Source: Rhizobium lentis (GTDB taxonomy: Bacteria > Pseudomonadota > Alphaproteobacteria > Rhizobiales > Rhizobiaceae). Taken from it: DNA of 64,000 bases. Below the pieces are notes generated by a model. That model did not search any database. It was given only the letters and a program-made list of their open reading frames with translations, and was not told the origin of the DNA. The DNA is taken from assembly GCF_017352135.1 (NCBI RefSeq), contig NZ_CP071454.1, positions 4,241,001-4,305,000 of the forward strand, written 5' to 3'. The translations under genes and the position numbers were made by a program. Numbering within the stretch: position 1 is the stretch's first letter; every line of letters begins with the position of its first letter. Below, piece by piece: positions 1 to 8,314 of this stretch.

Positions 1-217
1 TGAGCGTCATCATGATCTTCACCATCCGGTCGTCCTCGATGTCGATCTTGTAGACCAGACCGAGTTCGAAGATGTCGGCGGGAATTTCGGGATCGTAGAC
101 GGTCTTCAGCGCGCTGATGACGTCGTCGCTGAGCCGCGCCAGCTCATCGGCCGGGATGCTGGAATGCACGATGCCTTCGCGCACGTCGATCTTTTGTTCG
201 CTTTCGTCCAGGCTCAT
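1..217 (-). CDS. SufT-like DUF59 Fe-S assembly protein (partial, 3' end off window)
   Basis: Fe-S assembly accessory protein of the MIP18/PaaD (DUF59) family, cytosolic, acting in Fe-S maturation or transfer. The visible 72 N-terminal residues begin MSLDESEQKIDVREG and contain the family core ISALKTVYDPEIP followed by IFELGLVYKIDI, the signature DPEIPxxIxxLGLVY-type strand. The ATG at 217 lies 12 bases after the sufS stop, so it is the next gene of the same minus-strand operon (sufX/sufT position in rhizobia). The C-terminal part, with the family cysteine region, is outside the window and cannot be judged. Confidence 0.85.
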   Translation of the reverse strand, partial: MSLDESEQKIDVREGIVHSSIPADELARLSDDVISALKTVYDPEIPADIFELGLVYKIDIEDDRMVKIMMTL

Positions 218-229
218 CAACGATACTCC

Positions 230-1471
230 TCAGGCAAAGAACTTGCGCGCATATTCCAGCGCATCGGCCAGCGTATCGACCTCGGCACGGGTATTGTACA
301 TGCCGAAGGATGCACGGCATGTGGAGGTGACGCCGAAGCGTTTCAAGAGCGGCATGGCGCAATGCGTGCCGGCTCGCACGGCAACCCCCTGGCGGTCGAT
401 CACCATCGAGACGTCATGGGCATGGATGCCGGCGAGTTCGAAAGAGAAGATGCTCCCCTTCTCGGGCGCCGTCCCGAACATCCGCAGCGAATTGATCGAT
501 CTGAGGCGCTCGGCCGCGTAAGCCGCAAGGTCGGCCTCATGGCGGGCGATCGCCTCACGGCCAATCTTCTCCATATAGTCGAGCGCATAGCCGAGCCCGA
601 TCGCCTGGACGATCGGCGGCGTGCCGGCCTCGAAGCGATGCGGCGGATCATTGTAGGTGACAAGGTCCTCGGCGACTTCGAAAATCATCTCGCCGCCGCC
701 CTGGAATGGGCGCATCTCCGATAGCCGCTCCTTCTTGGCGTACAGCACGCCGATGCCCGACGGGCCATAGAGCTTGTGGCCGGTCATCACATACCAGTCA
801 CAATCGATATCCTGCACGTCGACGGGCAGGTGCACGGCGCCCTGGCTGCCGTCGATCAGCACGGGAATGCCGCGTTCATGGGCGATGCGGCAGACTTCCT
901 TGACGGGAACGATCGTGCCGAGCGCATTCGACATATGGGTGATGGCGACAAGCTTGGTGCGTTCTGTCAGGCTCTTTTCGAAATCCTCGATATGGAAGGC
1001 GCCCTCGTCGTCGACCGGCACCCAGACCAGCTTGGCGCCCTGCCGCTCGCGGATGAAGTGCCAGGGCACGATGTTGGAATGGTGCTCCATGATCGTCAGC
1101 ACGATCTCGTCGCCTTCGCCAATCTCAGGCATGCCCCAGCCATAGGCGACGGTGTTGATCGCTTCCGTCGAATTCTTGGTGAAGACGATGTCGTTCACGG
1201 AAGGTGCATTGAGGAAGCGGCGGACCTTCTCGCGCGCCGCCTCATAGGCATCGGTCGCAACATTGGAGAGGTAGTGCAGGCCGCGATGCACATTGGCATA
1301 TTCATGGGCATAAGCGTGCGAGATGGCGTCGATTACCACCTGCGGCTTCTGTGCCGACGCGCCATTGTCGAGATAGACCAGCGGCTTGCCGTGCACCTTC
1401 TCCGCCAGGATCGGAAAATCCCGGCGGATGGCTTCTACGTCGTATTGTGTGGCCGCTGCTATCTTGTCCAT
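230..1471 (-). CDS. sufS: Cysteine desulfurase SufS (group II)
   Basis: PLP enzyme that takes sulfur from L-cysteine as a persulfide and feeds SUF Fe-S cluster assembly in the cytosol. The 413-residue length is normal for SufS. The PLP lysine is K233 in MTGHKLYGP and the persulfide cysteine is C371 in RAGTHCAMP, the short group II active-site loop. HGKPLVYLDNGASAQKP near residue 30 is the usual N-terminal motif. It follows sufD by 12 bases and precedes the SufT-like gene by 12, so it is co-transcribed. The operon carries a second, NifS-type desulfurase at its 5' end; the two enzymes presumably differ in partner or condition, which the sequence does not show. Confidence 0.95.
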   Translation of the reverse strand: MDKIAAATQYDVEAIRRDFPILAEKVHGKPLVYLDNGASAQKPQVVIDAISHAYAHEYANVHRGLHYLSNVATDAYEAAREKVRRFLNAPSVNDIVFTKNSTEAINTVAYGWGMPEIGEGDEIVLTIMEHHSNIVPWHFIRERQGAKLVWVPVDDEGAFHIEDFEKSLTERTKLVAITHMSNALGTIVPVKEVCRIAHERGIPVLIDGSQGAVHLPVDVQDIDCDWYVMTGHKLYGPSGIGVLYAKKERLSEMRPFQGGGEMIFEVAEDLVTYNDPPHRFEAGTPPIVQAIGLGYALDYMEKIGREAIARHEADLAAYAAERLRSINSLRMFGTAPEKGSIFSFELAGIHAHDVSMVIDRQGVAVRAGTHCAMPLLKRFGVTSTCRASFGMYNTRAEVDTLADALEYARKFFA

Positions 1472-1483
1472 CGATATATCCGA

Positions 1484-2758
1484 TCAGGCGTGCTTTTCGA
1501 GCCAGGCCGAAATCACGCCTTCCAGCGCTTCGACCAGGGCCTCGTCTTCCAGTTCCTCAACGATTTCGGCGACGAAGGCGTTGACGAGCATTGCCCGCGC
1601 CTTGTTCTCCGGAATGCCGCGCGCCATCATGTAATAGAGATGATTGGCGTCGATATCGGTCACCGTCGCGCCATGGCCGCACTGGACGTCGTCGGCGAAG
1701 ATCTCGAGCTCGGGCTTGACCGAAAACTCGGCATCGTCGGACATCAGCAGCGTGTTGCAAGCCATCTTGGCATCGGTCTTCTGCGCATCGGGCGCCACCC
1801 GGATCATGCCCTGGAACACACCCTTGGCTCGGTCGAAGACGACGTTGCGGATCACTTCGGTCGAACCGGTATGCGGCACGTCGTGGCCGAGCACCATCGT
1901 CACGTCGGTATGGCTTTCGGCCCCGAGCAGATTGATGCCGCGCAGCGTCAGATCGGCGCCCTCACCCGTCACCTTGATATGCAGTTCCTGCCGTACCAAC
2001 TTACCGCCGGCATTGATGACGAACAGGCGAAGCTTGGCGTCGGCGCCGAGATCGACGCGGATCTGGCCGAGATGCGTATCCTCGGCGCCCTGCTGCTGCA
2101 GGATGATCCAGGTCAGTTCCGTGCCTTCGCCAACCGCGATGTCACTGATGTGGGACACGAAGGCGGCATCGCCGGTCACCGCAAGGTGACGCTCGATGAC
2201 TGTTCCCTTGACGCCGGCGCCAAAGGAAACGGGAAGGCGCGTATGCGTCTGTCCGCCAGCGTGGATGAACTGGATTTCAAGCGGATTTTCAAGCTCGGTC
2301 TCGGCAGGCACATCGACCACATAGCCGTCGCGCACGAAGCTGCCATTGATCCGGCCGACAGCATCGTCGCTGCCCAGTGCATCGAGCCCATCAGCCGCGG
2401 AGCCGTCGATCAAGCGCTCGGAATAGGCGGAAAGCCCGAGGCCATTGGCGACCGCCTTCTGATTGGCATGGCCCTGGATCACCGCCAGCACCGTGGAGCC
2501 GGCGACAACCGGGTCGAGCGCGTTGGAGCCAGCATCACCCACTTGCGGCGGCACGGCGCGCAGGAGGTTTTTGAGATCAGTGTAATGCCAGGCCTCAATA
2601 CGGCGCGTCGGCAGGCCGGCCTTCTTTAAATCATCGAGAAGCCGGTCGCGCAACGCCGTCACTGCACCATTGCCGGGCAGGTCGCCAATCTGATGGTTGA
2701 AGGCGTCGATCAGCGCCGTTTCGGCCGCGGTAAGACGGCTCGTCGTCTGCATGTTCAT
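1484..2758 (-). CDS. sufD: SufD scaffold subunit
   Basis: SufD partners SufB and SufC in the SufBC2D scaffold on which Fe-S clusters form. The protein is about 424 residues and keeps the family C-terminal pattern: FAGDVQ-like AEIFADDVQCGHGATV followed by YYMMARGIPENKARAML, the beta-helix end shared with SufB. I start it at the ATG at 2758 (MNMQTTSR), which has AGGA about 10 bases upstream; a GTG in frame at 2776 is possible. It lies 24 bases after sufC and 12 before sufS. The sequence shows no defect. Confidence 0.92.
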   Translation of the reverse strand: MNMQTTSRLTAAETALIDAFNHQIGDLPGNGAVTALRDRLLDDLKKAGLPTRRIEAWHYTDLKNLLRAVPPQVGDAGSNALDPVVAGSTVLAVIQGHANQKAVANGLGLSAYSERLIDGSAADGLDALGSDDAVGRINGSFVRDGYVVDVPAETELENPLEIQFIHAGGQTHTRLPVSFGAGVKGTVIERHLAVTGDAAFVSHISDIAVGEGTELTWIILQQQGAEDTHLGQIRVDLGADAKLRLFVINAGGKLVRQELHIKVTGEGADLTLRGINLLGAESHTDVTMVLGHDVPHTGSTEVIRNVVFDRAKGVFQGMIRVAPDAQKTDAKMACNTLLMSDDAEFSVKPELEIFADDVQCGHGATVTDIDANHLYYMMARGIPENKARAMLVNAFVAEIVEELEDEALVEALEGVISAWLEKHA

Positions 2759-2782
2759 GGACGTCGTCCTTTCCACCCGAAC

Positions 2783-3541
2783 TCAGGCCGCGGCTGCGCC
2801 GATAATGTCGGCGTAACCATTGGCTTCCAGCTCATGCGCCAAGGTCTTGTCGCCCGACTTGACCACCTGGCCCTTGTAAAGGACGTGGACAGTGTCGGGT
2901 ACGATATAGTTGAGCAGGCGCTGGTAATGGGTGATGACGACGACGGCGCGATCGGGCGAACGCAACGCATTGACGCCGTCGGCAACGATCTTCAGCGCGT
3001 CGATGTCGAGGCCGGAATCGGTTTCGTCGAGCACGCAGAGCTTCGGCTCCAGCAGCGCCATCTGCAGTATCTCGGCGCGCTTCTTCTCGCCGCCGGAGAA
3101 ACCGACGTTGAGCGGCCGCTTCAGCATTTCGGTGTTGATCTGCAGCTTGGCTGCAGCTTCCTTGACGCGGCGCATGAAGTCCGGCGTCGTCAGTTCGTCC
3201 TCGCCACGCGCCTTGCGCTGCTCGTTCATCGCGACCTTCAGGAACTGCATGGTGGCGACGCCGGGAATTTCGACTGGATACTGAAAGGCGAGAAAGATGC
3301 CCTTGGCGGCGCGTTCGGACGGATCGAGCTCGAGAATGCTCTCGCCGTTATAAAGGATGTCGCCCTCGGTCACTTCATAGTCTTCACGGCCGGACAGCAC
3401 ATAGGAGAGCGTCGACTTGCCGGAACCGTTCGGTCCCATGATCGCCGCAACTTCGCCGGCCTTTACCGTCAGGTTCAGGCCACGGATGATCTCGGTGCCG
3501 TCTTCGGCGATGCGGGCATGAAGGTTTCTGATTTCAAGCAT
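2783..3541 (-). CDS. sufC: SufC Fe-S assembly ATPase
   Basis: ABC-type ATPase of the SufBC2D complex, soluble and without a transport role. All ATPase motifs are visible: Walker A GPNGSGKST at residues 36-44, signature FSGGEKKR at 148-155 and Walker B LCVLDETDSGLD at 168-179. VLDETDSGLD, with TD where exporters have PT, is typical of SufC. The 252-residue length is standard. It starts ATG at 3541. About 100 bases of non-coding DNA, including one arm of the palindrome pair, separate it from the GIY-YIG gene upstream. Confidence 0.95.
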   Translation of the reverse strand: MLEIRNLHARIAEDGTEIIRGLNLTVKAGEVAAIMGPNGSGKSTLSYVLSGREDYEVTEGDILYNGESILELDPSERAAKGIFLAFQYPVEIPGVATMQFLKVAMNEQRKARGEDELTTPDFMRRVKEAAAKLQINTEMLKRPLNVGFSGGEKKRAEILQMALLEPKLCVLDETDSGLDIDALKIVADGVNALRSPDRAVVVITHYQRLLNYIVPDTVHVLYKGQVVKSGDKTLAHELEANGYADIIGAAAA

Positions 3542-3607
3542 CTTGTTTTTCCTATTCTAAAGCGGCTTCAAGGGCCGCCCAATTGACCGTTTTCACCGGT
3601 CTCGATC

Positions 3608-3639
3608 GTCATCCTCGGGCTTGTCCCGAGGATCTAAGC
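3608..3639. repeat. Palindromic inverted repeat, left copy
   Basis: The core at 3611-3633 is ATCCTCGGG, five bases CTTGT, then CCCGAGGAT, a perfect 9-bp hairpin. The whole 32 bases from 3608 are an exact reverse complement of 4002-4033, and one more outer base also pairs. It lies after the stop codon of the GIY-YIG gene and could also act as an RNA hairpin in the suf transcript. Confidence 0.9.
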
Positions 3640-3641
3640 CT

Positions 3642-3983
3642 TCAATTGTAATCGCTCCACTGCCGCGTATCTTCATGCGGCCGATAGACATTCTCGATTT
3701 CGTCGATGCGCTCGTAAAGGTCCATCCAAGTCGGGTTGAGCTCCTCGACGAGCTTGATTTTCCATTCACGCAGGTAGCGTTTTAGAGATTTCTCTCGCTG
3801 GATCGCCAGCACAATGTTCGGGTGGCTCTCAAACCAGACGAGGTTTTTCGCTCTGTATTTCTCCGTAAAACCCTTGTGGATTTTGTTGCCGTGTTCCCAT
3901 ACGCGCCCTTGCAGATCGCTGGTGACGCCGGTGTAGATTACACCTCTTGGTTTGTCGGACATCATGTAGACAAACCCGCTCAC
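3642..3983 (-). CDS. GIY-YIG family endonuclease-like protein
   Basis: Single-domain GIY-YIG nuclease of the small URI/YhbQ-like class, 113 residues. The motif appears as GFVYMM at residues 3-8 and IYTGVTSDLQ near 16-25, followed by the catalytic-arginine helix RVWEH. FTEKYRAKNLVWFE and EKSLKRYLREWKIKLVEELNP then match the conserved body of this class. The GTG start at 3983 has GGAGG five bases upstream. It sits inside the suf operon in the same direction, tightly framed by two inverted palindromes, and has no known role in Fe-S assembly, so it is best read as cargo of an insertion. Its substrate is unknown. Confidence 0.85.
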   Translation of the reverse strand: MSGFVYMMSDKPRGVIYTGVTSDLQGRVWEHGNKIHKGFTEKYRAKNLVWFESHPNIVLAIQREKSLKRYLREWKIKLVEELNPTWMDLYERIDEIENVYRPHEDTRQWSDYN

Positions 3984-4001
3984 CCGATCCTCCGCAGTTG
4001 T

Positions 4002-4033
4002 GCTTAGATCCTCGGGACAAGCCCGAGGATGAC
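4002..4033. repeat. Palindromic inverted repeat, right copy
   Basis: Exact reverse complement of the left copy at 3608-3639. The hairpin core is 4008-4030, with 9-bp arms around ACAAG. It lies 18 bases upstream of the GIY-YIG start codon and 10 bases past the sufB stop. Confidence 0.9.
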
Positions 4034-4043
4034 GGAAAACCGC

Positions 4044-5513
4044 TTAGCCAACACTCCCTTCCAGCGAGATGCTGATCAGCTTCTGCGCCTCGACGGCGAA
4101 TTCCATCGGCAGTTCCTGCAGGACTTCCTTGACGAAGCCGTTGACGATCAGCGCGATTGCCGCCTCGGTCGGAATCCCACGCTGCAGGCAGTAGAACAGC
4201 TGATCCTCGGAGATCTTCGAGGTGGTCGCCTCGTGCTCGAATTGCGCCGTCGAATTCTTCGCCTCGATATAGGGCACGGTGTGAGCACCGCACTTGTCGC
4301 CGATCAGGAGCGAGTCGCACTGGGTGAAGTTGCGCGCGTTCGAGGCCTTGCGGTGAGCCGAGACCTGGCCGCGATAGGTGTTGTTGGAAACACCGGCGGC
4401 GATACCCTTGGAGACGATGCGGCTCGACGTGTTCTTGCCGAGATGGATCATCTTGGTGCCGCTGTCGATCTGCTGATGGCCGTTGGAGACGGCGATCGAG
4501 TAGAACTCGCCGCGGCTGTCGTCGCCGCGCAGGATGCAGGACGGATATTTCCAGGTGATCGCCGAACCGGTTTCGACCTGCGTCCATGAGATTTTAGAGC
4601 GATCGCCGCGGCAATCGCCGCGCTTGGTGACGAAGTTGTAGATGCCGCCCTTGCCTTCCTTGTCGCCGGGATACCAGTTCTGGACGGTGGAATACTTGAT
4701 CTCGGCATCGTCGAGCGCGACCAGTTCGACCACGGCCGCATGCAGCTGGTTTTCGTCACGCTGCGGTGCTGTGCAGCCTTCGAGATAGGAGACGTAAGCG
4801 CCCTCTTCCGCGATAATCAAGGTGCGCTCGAACTGGCCGGTGCCCTTTTCGTTGATGCGGAAATAGGTGGAAAGCTCCATCGGGCAGCGAACCCCCCTCG
4901 GCACGAAGACGAAGGAGCCGTCGGTAAAGACCGCCGAATTCAGCGTCGCATAATAATTGTCCGAGGTCGGCACGACCGAGCCGAGATATTTGCGGACGAG
5001 ATCCGGATGCTCGCGTATGGCCTCCGAGATCGACATGAAGATCACGCCGGCCTTCTTCAGCTCCGCCTTGAAAGTGGTGACGACCGAGACGCTGTCGAAA
5101 ACGGCATCGACGGCGATCTTCGGCTTATCGACGCCGGCCAGGATCTCCTGTTCGCGCAGCGGAATGCCGAGCTTGTCATAGACCTTCAACAATTCCGGAT
5201 CGACTTCGTCGAGCGACTTCGGACCCGGCGCGCTCTTCGGCGCAGCGTAATAATGAATGTCATTGAAATCGATCTTCGGATAGTTGACGCGCGCCCAGGT
5301 CGGCTCTTCCAGCGTCAGCCACCGGCGATAGGCCTCGAGACGCCACTCCAGCATCCATTCCGGCTCCTGCTTCTTGGCCGAAATGAAGCGGATGATATCC
5401 TCGGACAGGCCCTTCGGCGCCTTGTCCATTTCAATGACGGTCTCGAAACCGTATTTGTACTGGTCCACATCGATCAGGCGCACCTGGTCGATCGTTTCCT
5501 GCACGGCAGCCAT
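4044..5513 (-). CDS. sufB: SufB scaffold subunit
   Basis: Core scaffold protein of the SufBC2D complex, where the cluster is built. The 489-residue length fits the family. It holds the conserved blocks [48 protein letters not shown] and [20 protein letters not shown], including conserved Cys residues. The ATG at 5513 ([11 protein letters not shown]) is preceded by GGAG eight bases upstream, and the in-frame extension to 5573 shows no family similarity. It is separated from sufC by the palindrome-framed GIY-YIG unit, which may weaken coupling with sufC, and from the upstream desulfurase gene by a hairpin-rich gap. Confidence 0.95.
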   Translation of the reverse strand: MAAVQETIDQVRLIDVDQYKYGFETVIEMDKAPKGLSEDIIRFISAKKQEPEWMLEWRLEAYRRWLTLEEPTWARVNYPKIDFNDIHYYAAPKSAPGPKSLDEVDPELLKVYDKLGIPLREQEILAGVDKPKIAVDAVFDSVSVVTTFKAELKKAGVIFMSISEAIREHPDLVRKYLGSVVPTSDNYYATLNSAVFTDGSFVFVPRGVRCPMELSTYFRINEKGTGQFERTLIIAEEGAYVSYLEGCTAPQRDENQLHAAVVELVALDDAEIKYSTVQNWYPGDKEGKGGIYNFVTKRGDCRGDRSKISWTQVETGSAITWKYPSCILRGDDSRGEFYSIAVSNGHQQIDSGTKMIHLGKNTSSRIVSKGIAAGVSNNTYRGQVSAHRKASNARNFTQCDSLLIGDKCGAHTVPYIEAKNSTAQFEHEATTSKISEDQLFYCLQRGIPTEAAIALIVNGFVKEVLQELPMEFAVEAQKLISISLEGSVG

Positions 5514-5681
5514 TTCGTTCTCCAATCTCGCCGGATACAAGGTCCGGCAGCTTGTAGCGTATGGGCAATTCAATTGCCCCTCATGTCGGGCAATTGCTTG
5601 CCCAGTATGTAAGTGGCCAAAAGGGACTTTTCAGCCCGATTGGCAAGCGGAAATTTGCGTTTCCGCAAGTTTATGATGCGG
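5514..5681. other. Hairpin-rich intergenic region inside the suf operon
   Basis: This 168-bp gap holds three perfect inverted repeats in a row: GGGCAATT/AATTGCCC at 5563-5579, GGGCAA/TTGCCC at 5588-5603 and GCGGAAA/TTTCCGC at 5647-5666. The first two share the GGGCAATT sequence. No coding potential is apparent. It could set the relative levels of the desulfurase and sufB messages by processing or partial termination; that is inference. Confidence 0.6.
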
Positions 5682-6848
5682 TCAGGCCGCCTCGCCCGCC
5701 GACCTGCGCCGGCAGGCGATCTTCGCAAAGGCGGCAATCGCCCTGTCGACGTCCTCTTCCGTCGTCGAAAAGCCGAGCGATATGCGCAGCGCTCCGAGTT
5801 TGGCGTCGCGTCCCATCGCCGTCAGCACATGACTTTCGCCGAGCCGACCGGACGAGCAGGCCGATCCTGCCGAAAGCGCAACGCCTTCGAGATCGAAGGC
5901 GATCTGCCCGGTCTCTGCCTTCAGCCCCGGCAAGGTGAAAAAAATCGTATTGGCGACACGCCCGCCGCCCTCACCATGGATGATCACGTCGGATGCCTGC
6001 CTGCGCATGCCGGCCTCCAACCGATCGCGCAGCGCCCCGATCGCCGCATTGCGTGTCTCGAGCTGGCCCGCGGCCGCCTCGGCCGCCGCGCCGAACCCGA
6101 TCAGCGCCAGCGAATTCTGTGTCCCCGATCGGTGACCGCGTTCCTGCCCGCCGCCCTGGATCAGCGGCCGCGGCATCAACGCCTCGCCGCGCGCAATCAG
6201 CGCGCCGGCTCCCTTTGGCCCGCCGATCTTGTGCGACGAAACGATCATGAAATCGGCACCGATCCGCTCGATGTCGAGCGGGATACGCCCCGCCGCCTGC
6301 ACCGCGTCGACGACGAAGAGCCCACCATGGGCATGGATGATCTTTGCCGCCGCCTCGACCGGCTGGATGATGCCCGTTTCATTGTTGACGAGCATGATGG
6401 CGACCATCGGCAGGCCGGCGGCCTTGTCATGAGCAGCAAGCAACATGGCGAGCGCATCGAGATCGACGATGCCGGCTTCCGTCACCGGGATCTCCGTCGT
6501 CTTCTCCTTGGCAAAGCGGCCGCCCTCGCGCACCGCCGGATGCTCGATTGCCGAGACATAAAGATGGCCAAGCTGGAGCGGCGTGCGGCCCATGCGGAAA
6601 TCCGGCGTCAGCACCAGATTGGCCGCTTCCGTCGCGCCGCTGGTGAAGACCACGTTGGCGGCATCAGTGCCGGCAAATGCGGACACTTTGCGCCGCGCGC
6701 CTTCAATGGCTGCGCGTGCGGCGCGGCCTTCTCCATGCACGCTGTTCGGATTGCCGAATATGTCGATCGCGCGCATGATCGCCTCGCGCGCTGCGGGGTG
6801 CAGCGGCGCTGTGGCATTCCAGTCGAGATAAAGGCGTGGCGGCGCCAT
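5682..6848 (-). CDS. NifS/IscS-type cysteine desulfurase (sufS2 position)
   Basis: Group I cysteine desulfurase of 388 residues, supplying persulfide sulfur. PLP lysine K207 lies in SSHKIGGPKG and catalytic C331 in SAGSACSSG, the long-loop group I signature; LDWNATAPLHP opens the protein. I start it at the ATG at 6848 (MAPPRLYL); the 79-residue in-frame extension upstream runs across the ICE/IRO promoter boxes and is not coding. It is the first gene of the suf operon, matching the sufS2 position described for R. leguminosarum. Regulation by iron is suggested by the boxes at 6964-7012. Confidence 0.9.
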   Translation of the reverse strand: MAPPRLYLDWNATAPLHPAAREAIMRAIDIFGNPNSVHGEGRAARAAIEGARRKVSAFAGTDAANVVFTSGATEAANLVLTPDFRMGRTPLQLGHLYVSAIEHPAVREGGRFAKEKTTEIPVTEAGIVDLDALAMLLAAHDKAAGLPMVAIMLVNNETGIIQPVEAAAKIIHAHGGLFVVDAVQAAGRIPLDIERIGADFMIVSSHKIGGPKGAGALIARGEALMPRPLIQGGGQERGHRSGTQNSLALIGFGAAAEAAAGQLETRNAAIGALRDRLEAGMRRQASDVIIHGEGGGRVANTIFFTLPGLKAETGQIAFDLEGVALSAGSACSSGRLGESHVLTAMGRDAKLGALRISLGFSTTEEDVDRAIAAFAKIACRRRSAGEAA

Positions 6849-6963
6849 GATCTTCAGTCCTGCGCTTGACGAGCTTGCTTCAGCATCGGCGGTGCATTTT
6901 TCTTGAAATTTCCGCCGGGCTTGCCTTATGACACGTTCCACGAAGCGTGGATCGCCATGTAAG

Positions 6964-6980
6964 TTTCGAATTGTTCTAAA
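6964..6980. promoter_or_regulatory. Putative Irr box (ICE motif)
   Basis: TTTCGAATTGTTCTAAA matches the rhizobial ICE consensus TTTAGAA-N3-TTCTAAA at all but one position. A further half-site TTTAGAA follows at 6987-6993. It lies 116 bases upstream of the first suf desulfurase and about 86 upstream of the divergent hydrolase. Irr binds such sites when haem/iron is low. Confidence 0.7.
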
Positions 6981-6997
6981 CTGCGTTTTAGAAAAGC

Positions 6998-7012
6998 TGA
7001 CAACATTAGTCA
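6998..7012. promoter_or_regulatory. Putative RirA box (IRO motif)
   Basis: TGACAACATTAGTCA fits the iron-responsive operator pattern TGA-N9-TCA of the Fe-S regulator RirA. It lies 17 bases from the ICE box, so one promoter carries sites for both rhizobial iron regulators. It could also affect the divergent hydrolase gene. Confidence 0.6.
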
Positions 7013-7065
7013 AGTCATGTTGTCGTCCAACGCAGCGCGAACGCGAAATAAAACCCGGAGTACCA

Positions 7066-7743
7066 ATGCCCGAAGTTATTTTCAACGGCCCAGCCGGCCG
7101 TCTTGAAGGCCGCTACCAGCCCTCCAAGGAAAAAAGCGCGCCGATTGCGCTCATCCTGCATCCGCATCCGCAGTTCGGCGGCACGATGAACAATCAGATC
7201 GTCTACCAGCTCTTCTACATGTTTCAGAAGCGCGGATTCACGACGCTGCGCTTCAATTTCCGGGGCATCGGCCGAAGCCAGGGCGAATTCGATCATGGTG
7301 CCGGCGAATTGTCCGACGCCGCCTCCGCGCTCGACTGGGTGCAGAGCCTGCACCCCGATTCCAAGACCTGTTGGGTCGCCGGATATTCCTTCGGCGCCTG
7401 GATCGGCATGCAGCTTCTCATGCGCCGACCGGAGATCGAAGGTTTTATGTCGATCGCTCCGCAGCCGAATACCTACGACTTCTCCTTCTTGGCGCCCTGC
7501 CCCTCGTCCGGCCTGATCATCAACGGCGAAGCCGACAAGGTTGCGCCGGAAAAAGATGTGAACGGCCTCGTCGAAAAGCTGAAGACCCAGAAAGGCATCC
7601 TCATCACCCATCGCACCGTTGCCAACGCCAATCATTTCTTCAATGGTCAGGTGGAGACGCTGATGAGCGAATGTGAGGACTATCTCGACCGCCGCCTCAA
7701 TGGCGAGTTGGTGCCGGAGCCGGCGGCAAAGCGTATCCGCTGA
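7066..7743 (+). CDS. Alpha/beta hydrolase (COG2945-like)
   Basis: Cytosolic alpha/beta hydrolase of 225 residues with unknown substrate. It shows LHPHPQFGGTMNN in the oxyanion region, the nucleophile elbow GYSFGAWIG (GxSxG) near residue 106, a probable acid in INGEADKVAPE and the catalytic His in NANHFF. The ATG at 7066 (MPEVIFNGP) has GGAG five bases upstream; the longer frame starting at 6928 overlaps the regulatory boxes and is rejected. It diverges from the suf operon and shares its promoter region, so iron control is possible but unproven. Confidence 0.85.
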   Translation: MPEVIFNGPAGRLEGRYQPSKEKSAPIALILHPHPQFGGTMNNQIVYQLFYMFQKRGFTTLRFNFRGIGRSQGEFDHGAGELSDAASALDWVQSLHPDSKTCWVAGYSFGAWIGMQLLMRRPEIEGFMSIAPQPNTYDFSFLAPCPSSGLIINGEADKVAPEKDVNGLVEKLKTQKGILITHRTVANANHFFNGQVETLMSECEDYLDRRLNGELVPEPAAKRIR

Positions 7744-7777
7744 TCCTCATAGCGCCAACGGCTGCCCACCGCCATCG

Positions 7778-8314
7778 TCACGGCGCGCCGGGGTTTGCCG
7801 ACCGCATCCCGGCGATCAGCTCGAAAGCCATGTCGAGCACTCCATCGATCAGGATCGGCGCGCGTTCACGCATGCCGATCTTCTTGAGGACGCGTTGCGA
7901 GGCGATGTTTTCGGGGTGGGTGAAGGCGATGAGGCTCGAAGCGAACTGCTTTTCGAAGAACCAGCCGGCCAGTGCGCTTGCCGCCTCCGTCGCCAGGCCC
8001 TTGCCCCACGCCTCTTCGCGCAAGGAATAGCCGAGTTCGAATTCTTCGCGCCTGAACCGCGAAATGCCGGCACGGCCGATGAAGCTGCCGTCCTCGGCGA
8101 GAAGCTTATATTTGGTCGTGCCATCCCGCTCCTGCTCCTCGAACCAACCGCGCAGCCGCGCCGCGGCCTTATCGAGACTCCAGGGAGCGTTACCGGGAAG
8201 ATAGCGCGTCGTCGCTGTCGTTGAATGCAGTTTCTGCAACAGGGCGGCGTCGCCATCGTCCCACATGACAAAGCGCAGTCGCGGCGTCTTCAATATCAGC
8301 CTTTCCCGTGTCAC
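7778..8314 (-). CDS. GNAT acetyltransferase, RimJ/RimL-like
   Basis: A 178-residue GNAT of the RimJ/RimL class, which transfers acetyl from acetyl-CoA to an amine; the target is unknown. It opens [18 protein letters not shown], the class N-terminus, and has [16 protein letters not shown], the acetyl-CoA loop, followed by [16 protein letters not shown], the usual C-terminal motif. Its GTG start at 8314 overlaps the anmK TGA stop as GTGA, so translation is coupled to anmK. Confidence 0.88.
   Translation of the reverse strand: MTRERLILKTPRLRFVMWDDGDAALLQKLHSTTATTRYLPGNAPWSLDKAAARLRGWFEEQERDGTTKYKLLAEDGSFIGRAGISRFRREEFELGYSLREEAWGKGLATEAASALAGWFFEKQFASSLIAFTHPENIASQRVLKKIGMRERAPILIDGVLDMAFELIAGMRSANPGAP

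Larger units (their letters stand above)
3608..4033 (-). mobile_element. Candidate GIY-YIG element with palindromic inverted termini
   Basis: A 426-bp unit between sufC and sufB. Both ends carry the same 32-bp sequence in opposite orientation (3608-3639 and 4002-4033), and each copy is itself a hairpin with 9-bp arms. The only gene inside encodes a GIY-YIG nuclease that fills almost the whole interval: its stop is 3 bases from one repeat and its start 18 bases from the other. The unit resembles in design the RAYT/REP pairing, with a nuclease of another fold. No target-site duplication is evident. That it moves, or that the nuclease acts on the repeats, is inference. Confidence 0.5.

Noticed and set aside
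776..2629. Long plus-strand open frame of 617 codons
   Set aside because: Antisense to sufS and sufD, both with complete family motifs; its translation is His/Asp/Gly-rich shadow sequence without any recognisable domain.
3829..4587. Minus-strand frame running from sufB into the GIY-YIG gene, considered as a fusion
   Set aside because: It is out of frame with both real genes and shows no domain; it merely stays open across the palindrome.
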